DNA from: Gammaproteobacteria bacterium
Lineage (GTDB): Bacteria; Pseudomonadota; Gammaproteobacteria; Steroidobacterales; Steroidobacteraceae
Direction: 5' to 3'
Assembly (NCBI GenBank): GCA_016707425.1
Contig: JADJHU010000003.1
Location: 186,001-250,000, forward strand
Length of the DNA: 64,000 nucleotides
Shown: piece by piece, positions 36,576 to 44,093 of the stretch
How positions within the stretch are numbered: the stretch's first letter is position 1
Layout: the number at the start of each line of letters is the position of its first letter
The notes under the pieces: generated by a model
What the model saw: the letters and a program-made list of their open reading frames with translations, nothing else
What the model was told of the DNA's origin: nothing
The model's database searches: none
Translations under genes and position numbers: made by a program

Positions 36576-37199
36576 ATGGGCTCTTTCGGCAGCGACTGGA
36601 GCCATGACGCTCAGCTCTTCCGGACGGGAGCGACGACCAGCGTCACGCTGGATCCCACGATCGACGTGCCCGTCCCGGGCCCCACGACCATCGTCCTGAG
36701 CCACCCGAAGTCGATCCCGGTGCCGGTGACGCCCGCCTTCCCGCCGGATGCCTGGGCAAAGGTGTACCCATTCGGGAATCCGGGTGACAAGTGCCGGACG
36801 ACGCCGTCCATCTCCGGCTCGCTGCCGCCGCCACCCGGATCGCCCGCAGCCGAAAAGGCTCACGAGCAGTGTCTGCAGAAGGCCTGGACGGCGCACAATT
36901 CGAAGATGCAGCTGGCGCAGGATCTGTTCAGGAAATGGACTGCGAAATACACGCAGGGGGCGATGCGATGTCTGAACGCTCATCGTGCCTGCTCTGGCCT
37001 CGAACGTCGCTCCGGTGCCACACTGCGGATCGACAACGGCTCAGGTAAAGTGACCCGGATGAGCGCGATCGGCATCACGCCCGACATGATCGACATCGTC
37101 AGCCACCTCACCGTGGCGCTGCTGATGCTGGTCACGATGTACCAGTCGGGCTGGTTCCCGGCCGACGGCGAGGACATCGTGCGCATCGACCCGACGTAA
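36576..37199 (+). CDS. Hypothetical protein
   Basis: An open frame of about 207 residues from ATG 36576 (MGSFGSDWSHDAQ). It has a Pro/Val-rich segment (PTIDVPVPGPTT, PKSIPVPVTP), a Cys-containing middle with a helical KMQLAQDLFRKWTAKY, and one hydrophobic helix near the end (VSHLTVALLMLVTMYQSG). No family was recognised, and the frame's coding status rests mainly on its length. It ends 29 bp before the response regulator gene, so it might be cotranscribed with the two-component system. Confidence 0.35.
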   Translation: MGSFGSDWSHDAQLFRTGATTSVTLDPTIDVPVPGPTTIVLSHPKSIPVPVTPAFPPDAWAKVYPFGNPGDKCRTTPSISGSLPPPPGSPAAEKAHEQCLQKAWTAHNSKMQLAQDLFRKWTAKYTQGAMRCLNAHRACSGLERRSGATLRIDNGSGKVTRMSAIGITPDMIDIVSHLTVALLMLVTMYQSGWFPADGEDIVRIDPT

Positions 37200-37228
37200 G
37201 ATCGCGCGGACAGCGCCGAGCATCGCCG

Positions 37229-37906
37229 ATGCACATCCTGCTGATCGAAGACGATGCAGAGGCCGCGCGCCACGTCGCGAATGGCCTGCGCGAGAGCGGC
37301 TACAGCTGCGAGCTCGCGGCCGACGGGCGCGAGGGGCTGTACCGGGCAACGGAGGGCCGCTACGATCTGATCATCGCCGATCGCATGCTGCCGCAGCTCG
37401 ACGGGCTCTCGGTGATCGCCACGCTGCGCGAGCGCGGCATCTCCACGCCCGTGCTCATCCTGAGCGCGCTGGGCACCGTGGATGACCGCGTCAGGGGCCT
37501 GCGGGCCGGCGGCGACGACTATCTCACCAAGCCGTTTGCCTTCTCGGAGCTGCTTGCGAGAATCGAGGCGCTCCTGCGCCGCCGCCCGACGACCTCCGGG
37601 GTGACGCAGCTGCGTGTCGCGGATCTCGAGCTCGATCTTCTCGCGCGTCGGGTGCGCCGCGCTGACCGGGACATCGAGCTCACGGCCAAGGAGTTCCAGC
37701 TCCTCGAATTCCTGATGCGCCATGCCGGGCAGGTCGTCACACGCACCATGTTGCTCGAGGGCGTGTGGGACCTGCATTTCGATCCGCAGACCAACCTCAT
37801 CGACGTACACATGAGCCGGCTGCGCCAGGCGGTCGACCGCGGCTTCGACCCGCCCCTGATCCACACGATCCGGGGAGCCGGGTACACCCTGCGCAACGCG
37901 CCATGA
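37229..37906 (+). CDS. OmpR/CzcR-family response regulator
   Basis: A 225-residue response regulator. The receiver domain has the acidic pocket (Glu7-Asp8-Asp9), phosphoacceptor Asp51 (IIADRMLPQ), and Lys in YLTKPFAF. The C-terminal winged helix has ELTAKEFQLLEFLM and the recognition part LIDVHMSRLRQAVD ending RGAGYTL. Its stop overlaps the histidine kinase start (ATGA), so they act as a pair. It most resembles metal- or envelope-stress-responsive regulators such as CzcR/CopR. The signal is unknown. Confidence 0.93.
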   Translation: MHILLIEDDAEAARHVANGLRESGYSCELAADGREGLYRATEGRYDLIIADRMLPQLDGLSVIATLRERGISTPVLILSALGTVDDRVRGLRAGGDDYLTKPFAFSELLARIEALLRRRPTTSGVTQLRVADLELDLLARRVRRADRDIELTAKEFQLLEFLMRHAGQVVTRTMLLEGVWDLHFDPQTNLIDVHMSRLRQAVDRGFDPPLIHTIRGAGYTLRNAP

Positions 37907-39276
37907 GCGCAGCGCTGCAGCCCTTCGGCACTGCGGCCTCACGGCTTGCGCTGGCGTATCTTGCGGTCTTCGTCGCGGGTGTGAGCCTGCTGCTCGGCGT
38001 AGGCTATCTGCTGACACAGGGCGAGCTCGAACGCGAGACGGACCTGGTGATCGAGAGCGAGCTTGAAGGCCTGCGCGACGAGTACCAGCTCGATGGCCTG
38101 GCCAGCCTGCAAGGCGCACTCCAGCTCCGCAGCGACAGCTGGGGTCGCCTCGGTGCCGTCTACCTGCTCACGGATCCCTCCCTCAAACGCCTGGGGGGCA
38201 ATCTCACCACGTGGCCCCTCCAGGGGCGGCCGCCCGGGAAATGGGTGGAATTCGCGCTCGTCGCACAGGGCGAGGACGAAGATCTCATCCAGCACCCCGT
38301 TCGAGCGGCAACCCACGATCTCGGTGGTGGCTACATGCTGCTCGTGGGCACGGATCTCAACCAGCAGCGGCGGTTCTTCGCGAGGTTCAGGGCAGCCGCA
38401 CTCTGGGGGATCGGCCTCACGACCCTGCTGGCCGCAGGGATCGGCTATCGCTTCGCCCGACGCATCGGTGCGCGGGTGAGCGGCGTCGCGCAGACCTGCG
38501 AGAGCATCGTCGAGGGCGATCTCGCGCGACGTCTGAGTGTCGAGGGCTCTGGCGACGAGTTCGATCAGCTCGCGCACGCGGTCAACCTGATGCTCGATCG
38601 CCTCGAGCAGCAGTCCCGCACGCTGCGAGCCACCTTCGACAGCACCGCCCACGATCTGCGTGCACCACTGCACCGGCTGCGCATGCGGCTCGAGGAGATG
38701 CTGCGGGCGCCGCCAACGACACCCGAGCGCATCCTGCCCGCGTTGAATGATGTCGATCGGGTGCAACGGACACTGACTGTGCTCATGCAGATCGCACAGG
38801 CGACCTCGGGTACGCCACCAACCGAAGCAGCGTCAGTCGATCTCGACGCACTGGCTCGCGAGCTCATCGAGCTCTATGAGCCCGAGGGTCGCGCGCGAGA
38901 GCTGCGGATCTCGCTGCGCTCTGCCGGATCGGCGGGCGTACGCGGCAGCCGGCAGCTGCTGGCGCAGCTGCTCGCCAATCTGCTCGAGAATTCGCTGAAA
39001 TACGTGCCACCGGGCGGCGAAGTGATCGTGTCCGTGAGCCGCGAGAATCAGCGTGTGCGCCTGGTCGTCGCGGACAATGGCCCCGGCATCCCTTCCGCGA
39101 ACCGCGAACGCATCCTGCAGCCCTTCGAGCGCCTCGACCGTGACGCCAGTCAGCCCGGTTCAGGGCTCGGCCTCAGTCTGGCCGCCGCCGTGGCCCGCCT
39201 GCACCGCGGCAGGCTCACCATCGAAGACAACCTGCCGGGCCTGCGCGTGCTCTGCGACTTGCCGGCCGAGAACTGA
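37903..39276 (+). CDS. Sensor histidine kinase
   Basis: A 457-residue membrane kinase with one membrane helix at about residues 15-35, a periplasmic sensor region, a second helix near residues 165-185 (WGIGLTTLLAAGIGYRFA), a HAMP-like linker, an H-box (DSTAHDLRAPLHRLR) and an ATP-binding domain with the N box (LLANLLENSLKYV), DNGPGIP and GSGLGLSLA. This is the EnvZ/CzcS-like HPK1 type. It overlaps the response regulator by 4 bp. The H-box has a leucine-rich variant (HDLRAPLHRL) common in CusS/QseC-like kinases. Confidence 0.92.
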   Translation: MSAALQPFGTAASRLALAYLAVFVAGVSLLLGVGYLLTQGELERETDLVIESELEGLRDEYQLDGLASLQGALQLRSDSWGRLGAVYLLTDPSLKRLGGNLTTWPLQGRPPGKWVEFALVAQGEDEDLIQHPVRAATHDLGGGYMLLVGTDLNQQRRFFARFRAAALWGIGLTTLLAAGIGYRFARRIGARVSGVAQTCESIVEGDLARRLSVEGSGDEFDQLAHAVNLMLDRLEQQSRTLRATFDSTAHDLRAPLHRLRMRLEEMLRAPPTTPERILPALNDVDRVQRTLTVLMQIAQATSGTPPTEAASVDLDALARELIELYEPEGRARELRISLRSAGSAGVRGSRQLLAQLLANLLENSLKYVPPGGEVIVSVSRENQRVRLVVADNGPGIPSANRERILQPFERLDRDASQPGSGLGLSLAAAVARLHRGRLTIEDNLPGLRVLCDLPAEN

Positions 39277-39289
39277 CCGCACACAGACA

Positions 39290-39321
39290 GCGGCGCCCCG
39301 ACCCGGAGGCCGGAGCGCCGC
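39290..39321. terminator. GC-rich hairpin, candidate bidirectional terminator
   Basis: GCGGCGC at 39290 pairs with GCGCCGC ending at 39321, with a further CCG/CGG inside after one mismatch. It lies between the histidine kinase stop and the convergent PsiF-like gene stop. No T-run is present, so its strength as a terminator is uncertain. Confidence 0.4.
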
Positions 39322-39362
39322 ATCGTCGCTGCAAGTGCCCGCTTCTGGGACGGGCAGAAAGA

Positions 39363-39644
39363 TCAGGACGTCGCCTTGCCGGCTTCGCAGTCCTTCACGA
39401 ACTTGTGGCGCTCCTTGCCCTTGAGCTTCCTGGCAGCAGCCTGCTCCCGGCACTGCTTGGCCATTTCCTTGGCTGTCTCATGGCTGGCACCGGAGGCCTC
39501 GGCCGCCGACCTGGCGGGCGGTGCAGGCTGCGCGGCGGCCGGCTTGGTGGCCGTGGCAGGCGCAGGAGCCGTCCCGCCGGATGCGGCAAATGCCGCGGTG
39601 GAACACAGCAGACCCGCGATTGCGAGCGTGGAGAGAACTTTCAT
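39363..39644 (-). CDS. Small secreted PsiF-like protein
   Basis: A 93-residue protein with a signal peptide ending AFAA, an Ala/Pro-rich spacer (TATKPAAAQPAPPA), and one copy of a PsiF-type repeat: QCREQAAARKLKGKERHKFVKDC, whose paired cysteines and K/R-rich middle fit the PsiF family. E. coli PsiF has two repeats and is induced by phosphate starvation; its role is unknown. It is convergent with the histidine kinase gene. Confidence 0.7.
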   Translation of the reverse strand: MKVLSTLAIAGLLCSTAAFAASGGTAPAPATATKPAAAQPAPPARSAAEASGASHETAKEMAKQCREQAAARKLKGKERHKFVKDCEAGKATS

Positions 39645-39760
39645 GAGCCGTACCTCGTATGATCTGTGTAGGGTGCGCGCTGCGTCTCAGACAGCGCACG
39701 GGCAGTCTAGGCAACCCCGGCTCTCATGAAGATTACGCACCGATTAAGTATTCTTAACCG

Positions 39761-40375
39761 ATGAGCAACCTCGGCACCTGCATCCGATCCGCACTTCAGG
39801 ACTGGGCCATGGGACAGATGGACGAGTATCGTCCTGCCGCCCTGGAGACAGCGTACGGCCGCGTCCTCGAAGTGGGTTTCGGTACGGCGCGGAATCTCAC
39901 GCATTACCCGCCGGGCGTGAGCTCGCTGGCGGGCGTCGATCCCCTGCCGGCAGCGAGTGCGCGCGTACAGGCGCGCATGCGCGCCGCGCCGTTCCCGGTC
40001 GAGCATCATGCGCTGCGTGCCGACGGCGCACTCCCCTTCGACACCTGCTCCTTCGATACCATCGTGACGACCTGGACGCTGTGCTCGATCCCCGAGCCGC
40101 TGCGCGCGCTCGCGGAGATGCGGCGCGTGCTCCGCCCGGGAGGCCGGTTTCTGTTCATCGAGCACGGTCGCAGCGAGCGCCCCGCGACAGCACGCTGGCA
40201 GGACCGCCTGAATCCGCTCTGGGTGCGCGTTGCGGGCGGGTGCAACATGAACCGCGCGATCGAATCCCTGGTGCAGGAAGGCGGCTTCGAGCTCACCGCC
40301 TGTCGGCGCTTTCTCGGCAAGGGGCCCCGCGTGCTAGCCACGCTCTTCCAGGGAATCGCGCTGCGTCGCGACTGA
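39761..40375 (+). CDS. Class I SAM-dependent methyltransferase
   Basis: A 204-residue protein with motif I VLEVGFGTARNL, motif II region GVDPLPAA, LPFDTCSFDTIVTTWTLCSI (motif IV/post-IV), and RVLRPGGRFLFIEHG, all typical of Methyltransf_11-type enzymes and of METTL7-like membrane-associated members. The substrate is unknown. It starts 116 bp from the divergent PsiF-like gene and converges on the SDR gene at 40425. Confidence 0.83.
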   Translation: MSNLGTCIRSALQDWAMGQMDEYRPAALETAYGRVLEVGFGTARNLTHYPPGVSSLAGVDPLPAASARVQARMRAAPFPVEHHALRADGALPFDTCSFDTIVTTWTLCSIPEPLRALAEMRRVLRPGGRFLFIEHGRSERPATARWQDRLNPLWVRVAGGCNMNRAIESLVQEGGFELTACRRFLGKGPRVLATLFQGIALRRD

Positions 40376-40424
40376 GAAGCCGGCTCGTCGCACCGAGTCC
40401 GTCTTCGCCGACCGCTCTGCGCGG

Positions 40425-41288
40425 CTATTCGCCCGCGTCCATGATCTCGGGGTGCGCATACGGCGGCACGACCGGCACCGGCAGCCGTTCGCGCCCGTCG
40501 AGCGTGTAGACAGGCACGGCGAGGTGGCGCACGTAGTTCAGACTGTGGACGACGAGGCCGGTGCGCTCCGCAGCCGGGAGGTGACAGAGCTCGATCATCG
40601 CCTCGGCCATGTACTCCACGGGTTCGCTCGGATACTCGTCGGGAATATAGCGGGCGGCAGACAGGGTGCGGATGGCGGTGCTCGGCGCCACGAGGTTTAC
40701 GGCGATGCCCTCGTGCTGCAGCTCCGCGGCCAGCCCCTGCGTGAGCCGCGCCAGCGCTGCCTTGACCGCGGCGTAGACACTCGCACCACCATGGATCGAG
40801 AACTCATCGTAGGGCTTCAGCGGCCTCTGCGCCGTCACGGAGCCGACGTTCACGATCCACCCGGCACCCTGGGCGCGCATCACCGGAATCGCCGCGCGCG
40901 CCAGCCTGAAGGGCACGATGAAGTAATGTCGGAGCGTCCTCCCGAAAGACTCGTCGGACAGCTTTTCGACCGTCGCGTACTCCGCCACACCGGCGTTGTT
41001 GACGAGAATGTCCAGGCGCCCGGCGGCCTCCAGCGCACGGGGAATGAGGGATGCGACGTCTGCGTCGCTCTCGATGTCCGCACGCAGTGGGATCGCGCGT
41101 CCGCCCGCCTGCGTAATCTGTCCGACGGTTTCAGTCAGCGTCCCCGCATGGTCGACCGGCACCTCGAGGCTGCGGGCCGTGACGATCACGGTTGCCCCGG
41201 CACGTGCGAGGCGCTGCGCGCAGGCACGACCGATACCGCGGCTGGCCCCGGTCACGAGCGCGACCTTCCCGGACAGCGAAACAGGCAT
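40425..41288 (-). CDS. SDR-family oxidoreductase (last gene of the catabolic operon)
   Basis: Starts at ATG 41288 (MPVSLSGKVALV), with a GTG at 41297 as alternative. Motifs: TGASRGIG, NNAG, a catalytic Ser in NVGSVTAQ, and the YAAVK pair. A long C-terminal extension (RERLPVPVVPPYAHPE) is unusual for the family. It follows the TBDR gene by more than 80 bp on the same strand, so it could be transcribed with it or from its own promoter. The SDR most likely oxidises an alcohol of the operon's substrate in the cytoplasm. Confidence 0.85.
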   Translation of the reverse strand: MPVSLSGKVALVTGASRGIGRACAQRLARAGATVIVTARSLEVPVDHAGTLTETVGQITQAGGRAIPLRADIESDADVASLIPRALEAAGRLDILVNNAGVAEYATVEKLSDESFGRTLRHYFIVPFRLARAAIPVMRAQGAGWIVNVGSVTAQRPLKPYDEFSIHGGASVYAAVKAALARLTQGLAAELQHEGIAVNLVAPSTAIRTLSAARYIPDEYPSEPVEYMAEAMIELCHLPAAERTGLVVHSLNYVRHLAVPVYTLDGRERLPVPVVPPYAHPEIMDAGE

Positions 41289-41371
41289 GTTCCTCACGCG
41301 AATGCCACGGACGCGAGCCGCTCACGATCCGCTGGCCGGGGTGCGTCCCTGCGCCCCGGCCCCGCGGGCTT

Positions 41372-43561
41372 TCAGAACTTCAGACTGATATCGACACCAT
41401 AGGCACGCGGCTCGCCATACATGGCGACAGGCACGTCACCGAATGCAAAGTGATTCAGGTAGTAGGTCTCGTCTGTCAGGTTCTGCCCCCACACCGCCAC
41501 CCTCAGGCCTTTGATCCCCGCGACATCCGCGAGTCCGAGGCGGGCGTTGAGCAGGCCATAGGACGGAGCGATGAGTCGCTTGTCTGTGGCGACGCCGAAG
41601 AACTTGTCCTGCCAGCCGTAGTTCACGTTCGCTTCCACGACGCCTGCCGGTGTCTCATGCGACTTGTAGTCCGCCGCGACCGTGAAGCTGTTCTTCGGTG
41701 CGTGCGTGAACCGGAATCCGGACGTGACATCGTTGCCGCCGAGATCGCGGACTTCCTTGAACTTCGGATTCGTGTATCCGTAGCCGCCACTGAGGATGAA
41801 GCCCTCGAACACGAGCGCGGTGACTTCGAGCTCGACACCGCTGGTCTCCGCCTTGCCGGCGTTGATGATGTCGAAGATCCTCGTATTGAGCGGATCGAAG
41901 ACGTTCGTCTGGATGTCCTTGTAGTCGCTGTAGAACGCCGTCGCGTTCACCCGCAGACGGCGGCCGAGGAGCTCGGAGCGGAAGCCGGCCTCGTAGGAGG
42001 TCAGCGTCTCAGGACCGAACCCCCGCGCGAAAGCTGCCGACGAGCTGGCGCTCGGATTGTAGCCGCCCGTCTTGTAGCCCCTGGCAATGCGCGCGAAGAC
42101 ATTGACGTCCTGGCTGAGATCGAACTGCACGCTCCCCGACGGACTGAAGTTGTCGAAGGACTGCGATCCCGAGGAATCGATCGTCACGACCGGCGGTCCG
42201 ACCGGACGGATGCTCCTCTCGAAGATGCTCGCCTCGCGCTCGTCCTTCGACCACCGCGCCCCCACGGTCACGTGCAGGCGCTGGTCGAGCACCTTCGGCG
42301 TCCAGGTGGTCTGGCCGAAGATGGCATAGGCCTTGTTCTTCCAGTCGGGTATGCGCGGATTGATGGTTCCCATCTGGATCGTCTCTTTCACGGCATCACC
42401 CGATTCCGTGAAGTAGTAGAGCCCGCCGACATACTTGAGACCGCCATCGAGTGCCTCGCCGATGAGCTGCAGCTCCTCACTGAACTGCCTCTGATCGGTG
42501 ATGCTGTTGTTGTAGAGCGGCAGGTAGACTCTGGCGGGGCCGGGATTGTAGGCCTGGTGCGTGTTGTCCTGGACCTCGCGATAGCCGGTGACCGAGCGGA
42601 GCGTCATGTGCTCCCGGACATCGTAGCTCAGGGTCAGGTTGTGCCCCTGGACGCGGGAAGAACCCGGCCGGAGGGGCGCCGTGCCCGAGCTCCCGCTGTC
42701 GGGCCGCGTTCCCGTCGCCGGGTAGATCCCCGCGACCGCAACGAAGGGCGAGGTATCGTAGAGCCACGTCGAGTCGAAGGTGTATCGCCCTTCGAAGATG
42801 CCATTCGGCTTCCACAGGACGGCGCCACGGACCCCCTTGCGGTCGATATCCCCGAAGCGCGCCGCGCCCGGACCGGTGTTGGCGACAAAGCCGTCTTTAG
42901 TGATGCTGGCGTAGGCCAGATCGAAAGCCAGCGTGTCACCGACCGGAATGTTGAGTGACGTGCGCGACATGAACTGATTGAAGCGCCCGAAGGTAAAACT
43001 CTGCTGCCCGCCGAACTTGCCCAGCTCGGGCGCCTTGGTGATGAAGTTGATGGCACCAGCGGTGGCGTTGCGCCCGTAGAGACTGCCCTGCGGGCCGCGC
43101 AGCACCTCGACTCGCTCCAGCTCCGCGAGCTGGCTGGCCAGACCCTGACCGCGACTGACGTACACGCCATCGACGTAGATGGCGACGGGTGGATCGCGCG
43201 TCTGGTCCGCCGAAGGCTCGCCGATGCCGCGGATCATCGCCCGGACTGTCGCGCCGGTATTGGGGTGCGGCGACACCTGCAGATTCGGCACGACCGTGCC
43301 GAGATCCGCGATGGACCCGACCCGCCGCGTCTCCAGTTCCTCGCTGGTGAAGGCCGCGATCGAGATCGGGGTGTTCTGCAGACTCTCCTCACGCTTCTCG
43401 GCCGTGACGATGACTTCTGCCAGTCCTGCGCCCGGTTCGGCACCCTGATCGCTCTCGGCAGCCAGCAGCGGCCCGCAGATGAGCGGCATCGAGAGCACGA
43501 TCCCGAAAACAGTCTGGAGTCGGCCGGCAGGTGCCAGCCAGGACTTTCGATCACGATACAT
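41372..43561 (-). CDS. TonB-dependent receptor
   Basis: ATG 43561 (MYRDRKSW) was chosen because it is preceded by GGGGGAAGGTC and starts just before a signal peptide (VLSMPLICGPLLAAE); an in-frame ATG further upstream lacks this. The 729-residue protein has EVIVTAEKREESLQNT, ERVEVLRGPQGSLYGRNATAG and a barrel with aromatic-rich strands ending GVDISLKF. It differs clearly from the other two receptors in the window. It lies 71 bp after the cytochrome c gene in a same-strand run. It imports an unknown substrate through the outer membrane using proton-motive energy via TonB. Confidence 0.9.
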   Translation of the reverse strand: MYRDRKSWLAPAGRLQTVFGIVLSMPLICGPLLAAESDQGAEPGAGLAEVIVTAEKREESLQNTPISIAAFTSEELETRRVGSIADLGTVVPNLQVSPHPNTGATVRAMIRGIGEPSADQTRDPPVAIYVDGVYVSRGQGLASQLAELERVEVLRGPQGSLYGRNATAGAINFITKAPELGKFGGQQSFTFGRFNQFMSRTSLNIPVGDTLAFDLAYASITKDGFVANTGPGAARFGDIDRKGVRGAVLWKPNGIFEGRYTFDSTWLYDTSPFVAVAGIYPATGTRPDSGSSGTAPLRPGSSRVQGHNLTLSYDVREHMTLRSVTGYREVQDNTHQAYNPGPARVYLPLYNNSITDQRQFSEELQLIGEALDGGLKYVGGLYYFTESGDAVKETIQMGTINPRIPDWKNKAYAIFGQTTWTPKVLDQRLHVTVGARWSKDEREASIFERSIRPVGPPVVTIDSSGSQSFDNFSPSGSVQFDLSQDVNVFARIARGYKTGGYNPSASSSAAFARGFGPETLTSYEAGFRSELLGRRLRVNATAFYSDYKDIQTNVFDPLNTRIFDIINAGKAETSGVELEVTALVFEGFILSGGYGYTNPKFKEVRDLGGNDVTSGFRFTHAPKNSFTVAADYKSHETPAGVVEANVNYGWQDKFFGVATDKRLIAPSYGLLNARLGLADVAGIKGLRVAVWGQNLTDETYYLNHFAFGDVPVAMYGEPRAYGVDISLKF

Positions 43562-43632
43562 TGACCTTCCCCCTGAATCGATTGACGGTGAAAAGAAGAC
43601 ACCCATGATTCCTCGTCGGGTGTCCGGTGTGG

Positions 43633-44088
43633 TCAGGATCTGCGGCGCAGCGTACGGAGATAGTTCACGACGTTCCACATGTCCGTTTCGCTGATGAGCC
43701 CGTCCCAGCCGGGCATGGCAAGACGAGGCTGCACGCCGTTCTGGATCACGTCGAAGACATCGCCGTCCGCCGTGCCGTAGGTGTAGCTCGCCCGCGTGAG
43801 ATCGGCCGGCGGCGTGCCGTACTCGCCGATGCCCTTCCCGTGCCCGTCGCCTCGTTCGCCATGGCAGGCGGCACACTTCTCCATGAAGACGGCGCGCCCG
43901 GCCGCCACAGACGCGTCGGTGGCAGCCACCGGATTCCTGATCTGTGCGCCCTCGGGCGTGCCGCCGACAGCCGTCACCTGGGCGATCGCCACACCCGTCG
44001 CAAGCGCGAGCAGCGTGGAGGCCGCAAGTGTCGCCAGACCGTATCTCGCACACTTCACCGGTGTGTCCTCGAGTCGTCGCGGCGGCAT
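43633..44088 (-). CDS. Small c-type cytochrome
   Basis: A 151-residue protein with an N-terminal membrane/signal segment (YGLATLAASTLLALATGVAIA) and a mono-heme cytochrome c domain: heme motif CAACH in FMEKCAACHGERGDG and Met ligand candidate PRLAMPGWDGLISETDMWN. ATG 44088 is used; GTG 44059 would give a shorter signal. It begins 5 bp after the propeller protein stop and so is translated with it. Such cytochromes accept electrons from PQQ dehydrogenases or pass them to an oxidase. It lies between the heme propeller and a TBDR. Confidence 0.87.
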   Translation of the reverse strand: MPPRRLEDTPVKCARYGLATLAASTLLALATGVAIAQVTAVGGTPEGAQIRNPVAATDASVAAGRAVFMEKCAACHGERGDGHGKGIGEYGTPPADLTRASYTYGTADGDVFDVIQNGVQPRLAMPGWDGLISETDMWNVVNYLRTLRRRS

Positions 44089-44093
44089 GGCAT

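Noticed and set aside
36576..37199. A shorter gene starting at an internal Met (MSAIGITPDMID) as a separate membrane peptide.
   Set aside because: No ribosome-binding site before it and the longer frame is open; kept as one low-confidence hypothetical.
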